Shown here piece after piece: positions 1-7,127 of a stretch of DNA of 17,244 nucleotides (positions within the stretch are counted from its first letter, which is position 1; each line of letters begins with the position of its first letter). The notes below the pieces were generated by a model. That model was not told the DNA's origin, did not search any database, and worked only from the letters and a program-made list of their open reading frames with translations. Source of the DNA: PHET01 sp038202795 (lineage in GTDB: Bacteria > Actinomycetota > Coriobacteriia > Anaerosomatales > PHET01); assembly GCA_038202795.1 (NCBI GenBank), contig JBBREQ010000049.1:1-17244 (forward strand). Reading direction: 5' to 3'. Position numbers and translations under genes: made by a program.

Positions 1-819
1 AAGGCGCCTGTTTCCGGTATCGCGATGGGCCTCATCAAGGAGGGCGACGACGTCGCCATCCTGACCGACATCCAGGGTCTCGAGGACTTCCTCGGCGACA
101 TGGACTTCAAGGTCGCAGGTACCGAGGCCGGCATCACCGCCATGCAGATGGACAACAAGGCCAAGGGGCTGTCCGTCGACATCCTGCGCCGTGCACTCAT
201 GCAGGCCAAGGAGGGTCGTTCGTTCATCCTGAACAAGATGCTTGAGGAGATCGGCGAGACGCGTGCCGAGATGAGCGAGTTCGCTCCGCGCATCATCACC
301 ATCAAGATCCCGTCGGACAAGATCCGTGACGTCATCGGTTCGGGTGGAAAGGTCATCCGCGGCATCCAGGCCGATACCGGTGCTCAGATCGATATCCAGG
401 AAGACGGCACGATCTTCATCGCGAGCCGCGACCTTGGTGGAGAGGAAGCGGTCCGCCGCATCCAGGCCATCACCAAGGAGCCGGAGATCGGCGAGGAGTA
501 TCACGGCCGCGTCGTCGCCATCCAGGCGTTCGGTGCATTCATCGAGCTGTTCCCGGGCAAAGACGGCCTCCTGCATATCAGCAGGGTCGCCCAGGGCCGC
601 GTGGGCAAGGTCGAGGATGTGCTCAACGTGGGCGACGAGGTCCACGTCAAGATCATCGAGATCGACGATCGCGGCAAGGTGTCGCTGGACCGCCTCGACA
701 AGCCGCCGGCGCCTGAAGGCTCCGCGTCGTCGGCTCCCAGCGGCGGCGATCGTCCGCCGCGTCGCGATGACGATCGTGGCGGACGTGGCGGCGACCGCAC
801 TCCGCGTCGCAGGCACTAG
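1..819 (+). CDS. pnp: Polynucleotide phosphorylase, 3' part (5' end lies outside the window)
   Basis: The open frame runs in from the left edge (it reads KAPVSGIAMG from base 1) and stops at TAG 817-819, giving 272 residues of an enzyme that is normally about 700 or more. PNPase degrades RNA 3' to 5' by phosphorolysis, and can add nucleotides in reverse, in the cytoplasm. Visible in order: the end of the second RNase PH-like core domain (KAPVSGIAMG, then DIQGLEDFLGDMDFKVAGT, residues about 1-50), a KH domain around residues 100-155 with the GxxG loop in VIGSGGKVI, and an S1 RNA-binding domain around 165-235 (FGAFIELFPGKDGLLHIS). The last 35 or so residues form a Pro/Arg/Gly/Asp-rich tail ending TPRRRH, probably disordered. 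The gene is followed by a strong hairpin, so it seems to end its own transcription unit. Identity is very secure. Confidence 0.97.
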   Translation, partial: KAPVSGIAMGLIKEGDDVAILTDIQGLEDFLGDMDFKVAGTEAGITAMQMDNKAKGLSVDILRRALMQAKEGRSFILNKMLEEIGETRAEMSEFAPRIITIKIPSDKIRDVIGSGGKVIRGIQADTGAQIDIQEDGTIFIASRDLGGEEAVRRIQAITKEPEIGEEYHGRVVAIQAFGAFIELFPGKDGLLHISRVAQGRVGKVEDVLNVGDEVHVKIIEIDDRGKVSLDRLDKPPAPEGSASSAPSGGDRPPRRDDDRGGRGGDRTPRRRH

Positions 820-841
820 GTTTCGGCCACACGGAAGTGAT

Positions 842-871
842 GCGAGGCTCCCGGGATTCCGGGAGCCTCGC
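842..871 (+). terminator. Intrinsic terminator-like hairpin after pnp
   Basis: The arms GCGAGGCTCCCGG (842-854) and CCGGGAGCCTCGC (859-871) are perfectly complementary over 13 bp with a 4-base GATT loop. The hairpin begins 22 bases after the pnp stop codon and is followed by the T-containing stretch TGTATGTTG. The U-tract is poor for a textbook intrinsic terminator, but the stem is very stable and the position is right. It could also protect the pnp mRNA 3' end. Confidence 0.85.
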
Positions 872-920
872 TGTATGTTGCGTGAGGCGGTTCAACTCCA
901 CTCAGCCGGACTCGCCCGCG

Positions 921-931
921 TGCGATATGCT
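921..931 (+). promoter_or_regulatory. Possible extended -10 promoter element upstream of the M16 peptidase
   Basis: TGCGATATGCT holds a TG followed by -10-like hexamers (GATATG or TATGCT), 51-61 bases before the GTG start at 982 and downstream of the pnp terminator, where a new promoter would be expected. No convincing -35 hexamer lies 16-18 bases upstream. A second -10-like hexamer, TACACT at 953-958, also lacks a -35. This is a weak call resting mainly on position. Confidence 0.3.
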
Positions 932-981
932 GGGTCACTGAGAGTCTATGGCTACACTTCGACCCGGAAGGGGTCTGACCC

Positions 982-2235
982 GTGTTCTACCGAAAGACCG
1001 TGCTCGACAACGGCATCACCATCATCTCTGAGCCGGTGGACTCGGTCCGCTCGGTCACGCTGGGGATCTGGTTCGCCGTTGGTAGCCGCGACGAGTCGCC
1101 GGAAGTGGCCGGCATGTCGCATTTCATGGAGCATATGATGTTCAAAGGCACGCCGACACGTAGTGCCAAGGACATCTCCGAGCAGTTCGACCGCATGGGT
1201 GCCGAGTTCAATGCCGGCACATCCAAGGAGTACACCGTCTACTACGCGCGCTTCCTCGATCAGCATCTTCCCACGGCCTTCGAGCTTCTCGGCGACATGG
1301 TGGTCAACGCCTCACTGGCAGAAGAGGAGTGCGTGAAGGAGCGCGAAGTCGTCATCGAGGAGATCGCACGTATGGAGGACCATCCTGAGGATCTCGTGGG
1401 TGAGATCTTCGAGAGCGCGCTGTGGCCCAACCATCCCATCGGACTGCCGGTGATCGGCTCACGCGAGACAGTCGGAGCCTTCGGGCACGAGGCAGCGGTC
1501 GCGTTTCGCACCAAGCACTTCCTGACCGGCAACGTCGTGGTCGCGGCGTCCGGCAACGTGGACCACGATGAGATAGTGGCCTTCGCTGAGCGCTTTCTTG
1601 CCGGACTGCCTGAGGGTCCGCGCACCCCGCGCGTGCACGCTGAACCGGTGGGTCAGCACCCTGTGACGTCCATCAAGAAGGATACCGAGCAGGCGCATAT
1701 CCTCTTGGGCGTGGTGACGATGGACTCACGCGATGAAGAGCGCTTCGCGTTGCAGCTCCTCAATGACGTGCTGGGCGGCGGCATGTCGTCTCGGCTGTTC
1801 CAGCAGATCCGCGAACAACTCGGTCTGGCCTATGCCGTTCAGAGCTTCCCGTCGCTGTACCAAGACACCGGTGAGTTCGCTGTCTACGTGGGCACGCGCC
1901 CCGAGAATACGGGCAAGGTGCTCGAACTCATCCGCGCCGAGTTCGCCAAGGTCGCCGAGGAGGGCATCACCGACGATGAGCTCGCGCGCGCTCAGGAGTC
2001 AGCAGCCGGCCACCTCGCGCTGTCCATCGAGGCCACCCGCACGCGCATGATGCGCCTGGGTCGTGCCGAGGTGTGTGACAACCCGGTCTTGTCGGTCGAC
2101 GACGTGATCAATCGGCTCAACGCGGTCACCGTCGAGGACATCAAGCATGTGGCGGCCAAGCTGCTCGCTGCACAGACCACGCTTGCAGTGGTTGGTCCGT
2201 ATACGGAAGAGGAGCTTGCGGCGCTCGCACAGTGA
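982..2235 (+). CDS. M16 family zinc metallopeptidase (pitrilysin/processing-peptidase-like, MlpA/YmxG type)
   Basis: The 417-residue protein is typical in size for single-unit bacterial M16B peptidases. The inverted zinc-binding motif HxxEH is at residues 47-51 (H-F-M-E-H): the two His bind zinc and Glu50 is the catalytic base. The third zinc ligand should be one of the acidic residues in EREVVIEEI (about 120-128). The second M16 domain carries the usual GGGMSSRLFQQIRE signature around 265-280, followed by GLAYAVQSF. There is no signal peptide, so it probably acts in the cytoplasm on peptides or small proteins; its substrate cannot be told from sequence. The GTG start is chosen because GGAAGGGG (966-973) sits 8 bases upstream and the protein begins at the conserved first strand (YRKTVLDNGITII). 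The gene lies between pnp and dap genes, the position of mlpA in Bacillus subtilis. Confidence 0.93.
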   Translation: MFYRKTVLDNGITIISEPVDSVRSVTLGIWFAVGSRDESPEVAGMSHFMEHMMFKGTPTRSAKDISEQFDRMGAEFNAGTSKEYTVYYARFLDQHLPTAFELLGDMVVNASLAEEECVKEREVVIEEIARMEDHPEDLVGEIFESALWPNHPIGLPVIGSRETVGAFGHEAAVAFRTKHFLTGNVVVAASGNVDHDEIVAFAERFLAGLPEGPRTPRVHAEPVGQHPVTSIKKDTEQAHILLGVVTMDSRDEERFALQLLNDVLGGGMSSRLFQQIREQLGLAYAVQSFPSLYQDTGEFAVYVGTRPENTGKVLELIRAEFAKVAEEGITDDELARAQESAAGHLALSIEATRTRMMRLGRAEVCDNPVLSVDDVINRLNAVTVEDIKHVAAKLLAAQTTLAVVGPYTEEELAALAQ

Positions 2236-2280
2236 AGCCGTGCTGTCGACCGTAGGCGCCACGAGGAAAGCGGGATCAAG

Positions 2281-3072
2281 ATGGTTCGCGTACTAGTTGC
2301 AGGGGCCGCGGGACGCATGGGCTCCGAGGTCGTCAAGGCAGTTTCCGCGGCAGACGGCATGGAGGTCGTGGGCGCGGTGGATCCGGGTGCGTCGGCGTGC
2401 TTCGTTCCCGACGCCCACGGCAGCCACATCGAGTGCTCCACCGACCTCGCGTCTGCAATCGACGCGGCGAAGCCCGATGTCATGGTGGATTTCACCCGCC
2501 CGGACGTCGTCGAGCACAATCTGCACATAGCCCTCGGGGCCGGTGTGGACTGCGTGGTCGGCACAACCGGTCTGTCCGAGGAGCTCCTGGCTCAGTTGGC
2601 GGCCAGTGCGCCAGAGGGAACCTGCCTGTTCTACGCCCCGAACTTCGCCATCGGGGCCGTGCTCATGATGCAGTTCGCCGAGAAGGCTGCTCGGTACATG
2701 CCACACGCCGAGGTGATCGAGCTCCATCACGACCAGAAGCTCGACGCTCCCTCGGGTACGGCAGTACGCACCGCGAGGATGATCGCGGCGGGGCGCGGGT
2801 CCACACCTCAGGCTCCCGGGCGCGAGACGGAACTGTCCGGCATGGAGGGTGCCCGTGGTGCCCTTGTGGACGGCGTGTGCGTTCACTCCGTGCGACTGCC
2901 GGGCCTTGTCGCTCACCAGCAGGTCCTGTTCGGCGGTCAGGGTCAGACACTCACGATCCGCCACGACTCGATCGACCGGACGAGTTTCATGCCCGGGGTG
3001 GTGCTGGCCTGCCGTGAGGTTGGATCGCGCAGTGGGCTGATCATCGGTCTCGAAAAGCTGATGGGGGAGTAG
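2281..3072 (+). CDS. dapB: 4-hydroxy-tetrahydrodipicolinate reductase
   Basis: This enzyme reduces hydroxytetrahydrodipicolinate to tetrahydrodipicolinate with NAD(P)H, in the diaminopimelate/lysine pathway in the cytoplasm. The 263 residues match family length. Seen in order: the dinucleotide-binding glycine loop AGAAGRMG (7-14), an Asp at the end of the second strand (AVDPG, 32-36) of the sort that contacts the adenosine ribose, GTTG (94-97), NFAIG (121-125), and the catalytic/substrate signature ELHHDQKLDAPSGT (147-160) with the His pair, Lys153 and the substrate-binding SGT. The ATG start is preceded by GAGGAAAG about 12 bases upstream. It starts 45 bases after the peptidase and ends one base before dapG, so dapB and dapG are almost certainly cotranscribed and probably translationally coupled. 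Confidence 0.97.
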   Translation: MVRVLVAGAAGRMGSEVVKAVSAADGMEVVGAVDPGASACFVPDAHGSHIECSTDLASAIDAAKPDVMVDFTRPDVVEHNLHIALGAGVDCVVGTTGLSEELLAQLAASAPEGTCLFYAPNFAIGAVLMMQFAEKAARYMPHAEVIELHHDQKLDAPSGTAVRTARMIAAGRGSTPQAPGRETELSGMEGARGALVDGVCVHSVRLPGLVAHQQVLFGGQGQTLTIRHDSIDRTSFMPGVVLACREVGSRSGLIIGLEKLMGE

Positions 3073-3073
3073 C

Positions 3074-4306
3074 GTGTCCTCCCTCGTGGAGCCGGGCCGC
3101 CCGGTCGTGATCATGAAGTTCGGCGGCACTTCGGTTGCAACCCCCGAAGGGCGCGCTGCCATCGCCGCGCGCGTCTCCCACGCGCTCGAGCGGGGACGCT
3201 ATGCGGTGGTCGTGGTATCGGCGATGGGGCGCAAGGGCGCTCCGTACGCCACGGACACGCTGTTGTCGCTCCTCGATGGTCTGTCCACCGACGCGCGCGA
3301 GACCGACCTGCTCGCAAGCGTGGGCGAGGTCATCTCGGCACTCGTGATCGCTGCGGAGCTGCGCGGTGTGGGTGTTGCTGCAACCGCGCTCACCGGTGCG
3401 GAGGCGGGCATCGTCACCGACGGGGTCTTCGGCGGCGCGGCCATCACCGAGATCCACACCGGACCCCTGCGCGCCGCACTCGAGGGTGGGTTGGTACCGG
3501 TCGTCTGCGGTTTCCAGGGCGTGGCCGCAGATGGCGCGCTGACCACACTGGGCCGGGGCGGAAGCGATACCACCGCATGCGCTCTTGGTGTGGCGCTTGA
3601 TGCCTGCGAGGTCGAGATCTACACGGATGTCGATGGCGTCATGTCTGCCGACCCTCGCGTGTGCGACAGTGCCCAGGTCCTGGAGGTTGTCCGGGCCGAT
3701 GAACTGCATCAGATGGCCAAGCATGGCAGCCGTGTCGTGCATACACCTGCGGCCGAACTGGCACTGGCCAGCGGCCAGTCCGTGAGGGTCAGGAACACCT
3801 ACACCGATCATCCGGGGACGAGAGTCGCCGACATCGCTGCCTACAAGCCCGCAACGGTCGCGACGGCGGTCTCACACGTCGGCGGCGTGGCTCGAGTGCT
3901 CGTGGCGCTGGCCGCCGCCGAGGGAACGCCCGAGAACATGGCTGCCCAGGCGCGGGTGTACCGTGCGATGGCGGACTCAGGAGTATCTCTCGACATGTTC
4001 ACGCCTCTGGGCGAGTCCCTGGTCTTCTCGGTGAATGAAGTCAGCCTTGATGCGGCGCGTGATGTGCTCGAGCTCCTGGGACTGGCACATAGCGTCACGA
4101 GCGATCTTGCGAAGGTGACGCTTGTGGGCGCTGGGATGCATGGCGTGCCGGGCGTCATGGCCCGCATGGCGGAGTGCTTGTCAGAGGCTGGCGTTACCGT
4201 GTTGCAGACCGCCGACTCGCACACCACGATATCGGTGCTGGTCGCTGCGAAGGATGCCTCGGGGGCCGTCGGCGCGCTTCACACAGGTTTCTCCCTGGGC
4301 GCCTGA
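3074..4306 (+). CDS. dapG: Aspartate kinase, DapG (aspartokinase I) type
   Basis: It phosphorylates aspartate, the first step to diaminopimelate, lysine, threonine and methionine. The 410 residues comprise an amino acid kinase domain (about 10-245) and a C-terminal tandem ACT regulatory region (about 265-410). Visible kinase motifs are MKFGGTS (14-20), SAMGRKG (49-55), LGRGGSDTTA (159-168) and EIYTDVDGVMSADPR (181-195). I favour DapG over LysC because the last ACT unit reads LQTADSHTTISVLV (377-390), close to the LQSADSHTTIWVLV I recall from B. subtilis DapG; LysC-type enzymes usually carry an ISTSEI-like sequence there. The B. subtilis enzyme is inhibited by meso-diaminopimelate, so similar control is inferred here. 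The GTG start lies one base after the dapB stop. No aspartate-semialdehyde dehydrogenase (asd) is adjacent, although it catalyses the next step. Confidence 0.94.
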   Translation: MSSLVEPGRPVVIMKFGGTSVATPEGRAAIAARVSHALERGRYAVVVVSAMGRKGAPYATDTLLSLLDGLSTDARETDLLASVGEVISALVIAAELRGVGVAATALTGAEAGIVTDGVFGGAAITEIHTGPLRAALEGGLVPVVCGFQGVAADGALTTLGRGGSDTTACALGVALDACEVEIYTDVDGVMSADPRVCDSAQVLEVVRADELHQMAKHGSRVVHTPAAELALASGQSVRVRNTYTDHPGTRVADIAAYKPATVATAVSHVGGVARVLVALAAAEGTPENMAAQARVYRAMADSGVSLDMFTPLGESLVFSVNEVSLDAARDVLELLGLAHSVTSDLAKVTLVGAGMHGVPGVMARMAECLSEAGVTVLQTADSHTTISVLVAAKDASGAVGALHTGFSLGA

Positions 4307-4361
4307 GGGCATGACACCTTAGCAACAGCACCAGCGTCTGCCAGCCAATACCTGCTCGGTG

Positions 4362-4370
4362 TGGCACAAT
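4362..4370 (+). promoter_or_regulatory. Possible extended -10 promoter element upstream of dapA
   Basis: TGGCACAAT is a TGn plus a -10-like hexamer, 64-72 bases before the dapA start, in the 127-base gap after dapG. There is no good -35 hexamer at 16-18 bases. The gap is too short for a lysine riboswitch, and I see no terminator hairpin in it. dapA may therefore be read both from upstream and from this weak promoter. Confidence 0.33.
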
Positions 4371-4433
4371 GAGGGCTAGACATGCAGGTATACCGTCGCC
4401 ACAGACGCGATTCGCACGAGGGGTTGACCGCTG

Positions 4434-5327
4434 ATGACCACACCACGCTTTGGCCGCATGATAACGGCCATGGTGACGCCTTTCACCGCCGAGGGCGCTC
4501 TTGATCTCGATAGAGCGGCCCAGCTCGCCGACCGGCTGCTCTCCACGGGCAGCGACGCGCTTGTCGTGTGCGGTACCACGGGCGAGAGCCCTACGGTGTT
4601 TTACGACCAGAAGATCGAGTTGTTCCGGTCAGTGATCGACGCCGTGGGTGGTCGTGCTCCCGTTATCGCCAATGCCGGCGACAACTGCACTGACGACTCC
4701 GTGGAGTTCGCCCAGAAGGTGGTTTCGCTGGGGGTCGACGGGATCATGGCGGTCGTCCCCTACTACAACAAGCCTCCACAGGAGGGTCTCTACCGGCACT
4801 TTCGCGCCATCGCCGAGTCGGTCGACGTCCCGGTGATCTTGTACAACATCCCTGGCCGGTGTGTGATCAACATGACTGCCGAGACGACCCTGCGGCTGGC
4901 GCATGACTGCTCGAACATCGCGGCGGTCAAGGAGGCGAGCGGCAATCTGACCCAGATCGCGCAGATCATCGATGGCGCCCCGGAGGGCTTCGAAGTGCTG
5001 AGCGGTGACGATGAGATGACGCTGCCCATGATGGGTTTGGGTGGCACCGGCGTTATATCGGTGCTCAGTCACGTCGCGGGTGACCGGTTCAAGGAGATGA
5101 TCAACGCGCAGGTTGCGGGTGATCACACGCGGGCACTCAGGATTCATCTGGAGTTGCTGCCGCTCATGAAGGTGCTCTTCATCACAGCGAACCCCATTTT
5201 GGTCAAAGAGGCCCTGCGCCTGCAGGGATTCGAGGTGGGCGGCGTCCGATTGCCGCTGGTGGAGCCCACCGCAGAGCAGACCGCAGAGCTCGAACGCGTC
5301 ATGCGTCATGTTGGTGCGCTCGCCTAG
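4434..5327 (+). CDS. dapA: 4-hydroxy-tetrahydrodipicolinate synthase (DHDPS)
   Basis: It condenses pyruvate with aspartate semialdehyde, the committing step to diaminopimelate, as a class I aldolase-like TIM barrel. The 297 residues match family length. The active site is complete: GTTGE (47-51) with the Thr pair, VPYYN with Tyr110/Tyr111, ILYNIPGR with Tyr137 and Arg142, and the Schiff-base Lys166 in AAVKEASGN. Aligned without gaps to E. coli DapA as I recall it, the lysine-inhibition positions His53, His56 and Glu84 correspond here to Tyr57, Lys60 and Asp88, while Asn80 and Tyr106 are kept (Asn84, Tyr110). Reduced lysine inhibition is inferred. The ATG start has GAGGGG (4418-4423) about 10 bases upstream. 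It follows dapB and dapG, completing the local pathway block apart from asd. Confidence 0.97.
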   Translation: MTTPRFGRMITAMVTPFTAEGALDLDRAAQLADRLLSTGSDALVVCGTTGESPTVFYDQKIELFRSVIDAVGGRAPVIANAGDNCTDDSVEFAQKVVSLGVDGIMAVVPYYNKPPQEGLYRHFRAIAESVDVPVILYNIPGRCVINMTAETTLRLAHDCSNIAAVKEASGNLTQIAQIIDGAPEGFEVLSGDDEMTLPMMGLGGTGVISVLSHVAGDRFKEMINAQVAGDHTRALRIHLELLPLMKVLFITANPILVKEALRLQGFEVGGVRLPLVEPTAEQTAELERVMRHVGALA

Positions 5328-5386
5328 ATTCGGACGGATGCGTCACGCGTTGTCGTGGCGCTTTGATTGGACGCAACGACAGAATC

Positions 5387-5410
5387 GCGTGTTGCCAGAT
5401 GGCGACACGC
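5387..5410 (+). other. Hairpin in the leader before RNase J
   Basis: The arms GCGTGTTGCC (5387-5396) and GGCGACACGC (5401-5410) form 10 pairs, one of them T-G, around a 4-base AGAT loop. It lies between the dapA stop (5327) and the RNase J start (5454), with a modest CCATTTC tract after it. It may be an attenuator or weak terminator for the dap genes, or a processing or regulatory structure in the rnj leader. Sequence alone does not decide. Confidence 0.55.
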
Positions 5411-5453
5411 CCATTTCGGAGCGCAGTCTCCGGTGAGGAGAACCACTCAGCCT

Positions 5454-7127
5454 ATGACCAAACAGAAGACCGATCGCCTGCGGGTCATTCCGCTCGGCGG
5501 GCTCGATGGGATCGGCAAGAACATGACCGTCATCGAGTACGGCAACGACATGATCATGATCGATGCGGGCATCATGTTCCCCGACGACGATCATCCGGGT
5601 GTGGATCTGATCCTGCCGGACTATTCGTACGTGGTGAAGCGCAAGGACAGGTTGCGCGGCATCGTGATAACACACGGGCACGAAGACCACACCGGCGCGC
5701 TACCGTATCTGCTAAAGGACCTCGACATCCCTGTGCCGGTCTTGGGTACCAAGCTCACGCTGGGGCTGATCAAGGGCAAGCTCGAAGAGCACAAAGTCAA
5801 GAGGCCCAAGCTCAGGGAGATCAAGGCGTCGAGTCACGTATCGCTCGGCGCGTTCGGAATCGACTTCTTCGCGGTCAACCACTCCATCCCTGACGGAGTG
5901 GGTGTGTTCATCCGGACTCCGGTGGGCACCGTCATGCATACCGGTGACTTCAAGCTCGACCAGACGCCTATAGATGGGCGTTTGACTGACTACGGCGCGA
6001 TAACGAAGTTCGGCAAGGCCGGAGTGACGCTGCTCCTGAGCGACTCGACGGGGGCCGAGCACGCGGGGTTCTGCCGTTCAGAGGCCGAAGTCGGCCAAGC
6101 GCTGCGCGACATCATCGCCCACGCGAAACAGAGGGTCATCGTGGCCTCGTTCGCCAGTCACATTCACCGCCTGCAGCAGGTGTGTGACGCGGCCATCGCG
6201 GCGGACCGCAAGATCGTTGTGACGGGTCGCTCCATGGTGCAAAACACCAAGATCGCCCGCGAGCTCGAGTATCTCACGATCAATCCCGACGACATCGTCG
6301 ATGCGTTCGACACGCACGGGCTTCCTTCCGAGCGCGTCGTGGTCCTGTGTACCGGAAGCCAGGGAGAGCCGCTCTCGGCGCTGGCTCGCATGGCAAACGG
6401 CGACCACCGTACGGTGCAAGTGGAGAAGGGCGACACGGTCATCATCTCTGCCAGCCCGGTTCCCGGCAACGAGAAGGCGGTCAGTCGAGTCATCAATCGC
6501 CTGACCAAGATCGGAGCGCGCGTGGAACATCGCGGCACGGCCGACGTGCACGTCTCCGGTCATGCCTACTCAGAAGAGTTGAAGATCATGCTCAATCTCG
6601 CTCAGCCGGAGTTCTTCATGCCGGTGCACGGTGAGACCAGGCACCTGGCTGCGCACGCTCGACTGGCAGAAGCCGTGGGCATCCCGGAGGATGCGATCTT
6701 CGTCATGGAGAACGGGGACTGTCTGGAGATTGACGACCAAGAGGCTCGTCTCGGCGAGCGCGTTGAGAGCGGCGTGGTCTACGTCGACGGGCTCAGCGTG
6801 GGCGACCTGGGCCAGGTCGTTCTTCGCGACCGTCAGCACATGAGCCAAGACGGGATCGCAACGATCGTCATCGCCATCGATGGTCGCACGGGAAAGCCGG
6901 CCGGCGACCCGGAGATCGTGACCAGGGGAATCGTCTTTGCGGAGAGCGAGAGCAAGATCATGGATGAGGCTCGGGTTCGGGTGATCAAGGCTATTTCCAA
7001 GACTGGCGCCGAGGGGGTCACCGACACCTCTGTCGTCCAGAAGCGCGTCCGCGAGTCGCTGTCTCAGTTCTTCTGGGAGAGAATCAAGCGTCGCCCGATG
7101 ATCATCCCCGTTGTGATGGAGGTCTAG
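5454..7127 (+). CDS. rnj: Ribonuclease J (beta-CASP metallo-beta-lactamase RNase)
   Basis: RNase J is an endoribonuclease and 5'-3' exoribonuclease in mRNA decay and rRNA maturation, cytoplasmic and usually part of a degradosome-like assembly in Gram-positives. The 557 residues match the usual length of about 555. Metal ligands are visible: HGHEDH (His74, His76, Asp78, His79), VNHSIPD (His143), MHTGD (His162, Asp165) and MPVHGE (His392). SDSTGAEHAGF (196-206) and VSGHA (367-371) are family signatures of the lactamase/beta-CASP fold. An in-frame TTG lies further upstream at 5367, but the frame there runs through the leader hairpin and encodes no conserved sequence. ATG 5454 is preferred, with GGTGAGGAG (5432-5440) 13 bases upstream, a rather long spacing. 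Only one paralogue is present, so RNase J1 and J2 roles cannot be separated. Confidence 0.96.
   Translation: MTKQKTDRLRVIPLGGLDGIGKNMTVIEYGNDMIMIDAGIMFPDDDHPGVDLILPDYSYVVKRKDRLRGIVITHGHEDHTGALPYLLKDLDIPVPVLGTKLTLGLIKGKLEEHKVKRPKLREIKASSHVSLGAFGIDFFAVNHSIPDGVGVFIRTPVGTVMHTGDFKLDQTPIDGRLTDYGAITKFGKAGVTLLLSDSTGAEHAGFCRSEAEVGQALRDIIAHAKQRVIVASFASHIHRLQQVCDAAIAADRKIVVTGRSMVQNTKIARELEYLTINPDDIVDAFDTHGLPSERVVVLCTGSQGEPLSALARMANGDHRTVQVEKGDTVIISASPVPGNEKAVSRVINRLTKIGARVEHRGTADVHVSGHAYSEELKIMLNLAQPEFFMPVHGETRHLAAHARLAEAVGIPEDAIFVMENGDCLEIDDQEARLGERVESGVVYVDGLSVGDLGQVVLRDRQHMSQDGIATIVIAIDGRTGKPAGDPEIVTRGIVFAESESKIMDEARVRVIKAISKTGAEGVTDTSVVQKRVRESLSQFFWERIKRRPMIIPVVMEV

Noticed and set aside
326..1138. 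Long + strand frame overlapping the end of pnp and the start of the peptidase gene
   Set aside because: It is Arg/Ser-rich low-complexity translation of high-GC sequence in the wrong frame, crosses the terminator hairpin, and overlaps two certain genes.
2293..3811. Long antisense frames over dapB and dapG (289 and 256 codons)
   Set aside because: They are shadows produced by high third-position GC of the + strand genes. No recognisable domain or ribosome-binding site was seen.
4307..4433. Lysine riboswitch before dapA
   Set aside because: The gap is 127 bases, shorter than a lysine riboswitch, and lacks the expected helices and terminator.
5367..5453. Upstream TTG start for RNase J adding 29 residues
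   Set aside because: The added stretch contains the leader hairpin and no conserved residues, while ATG 5454 gives the normal family N-terminus and length.
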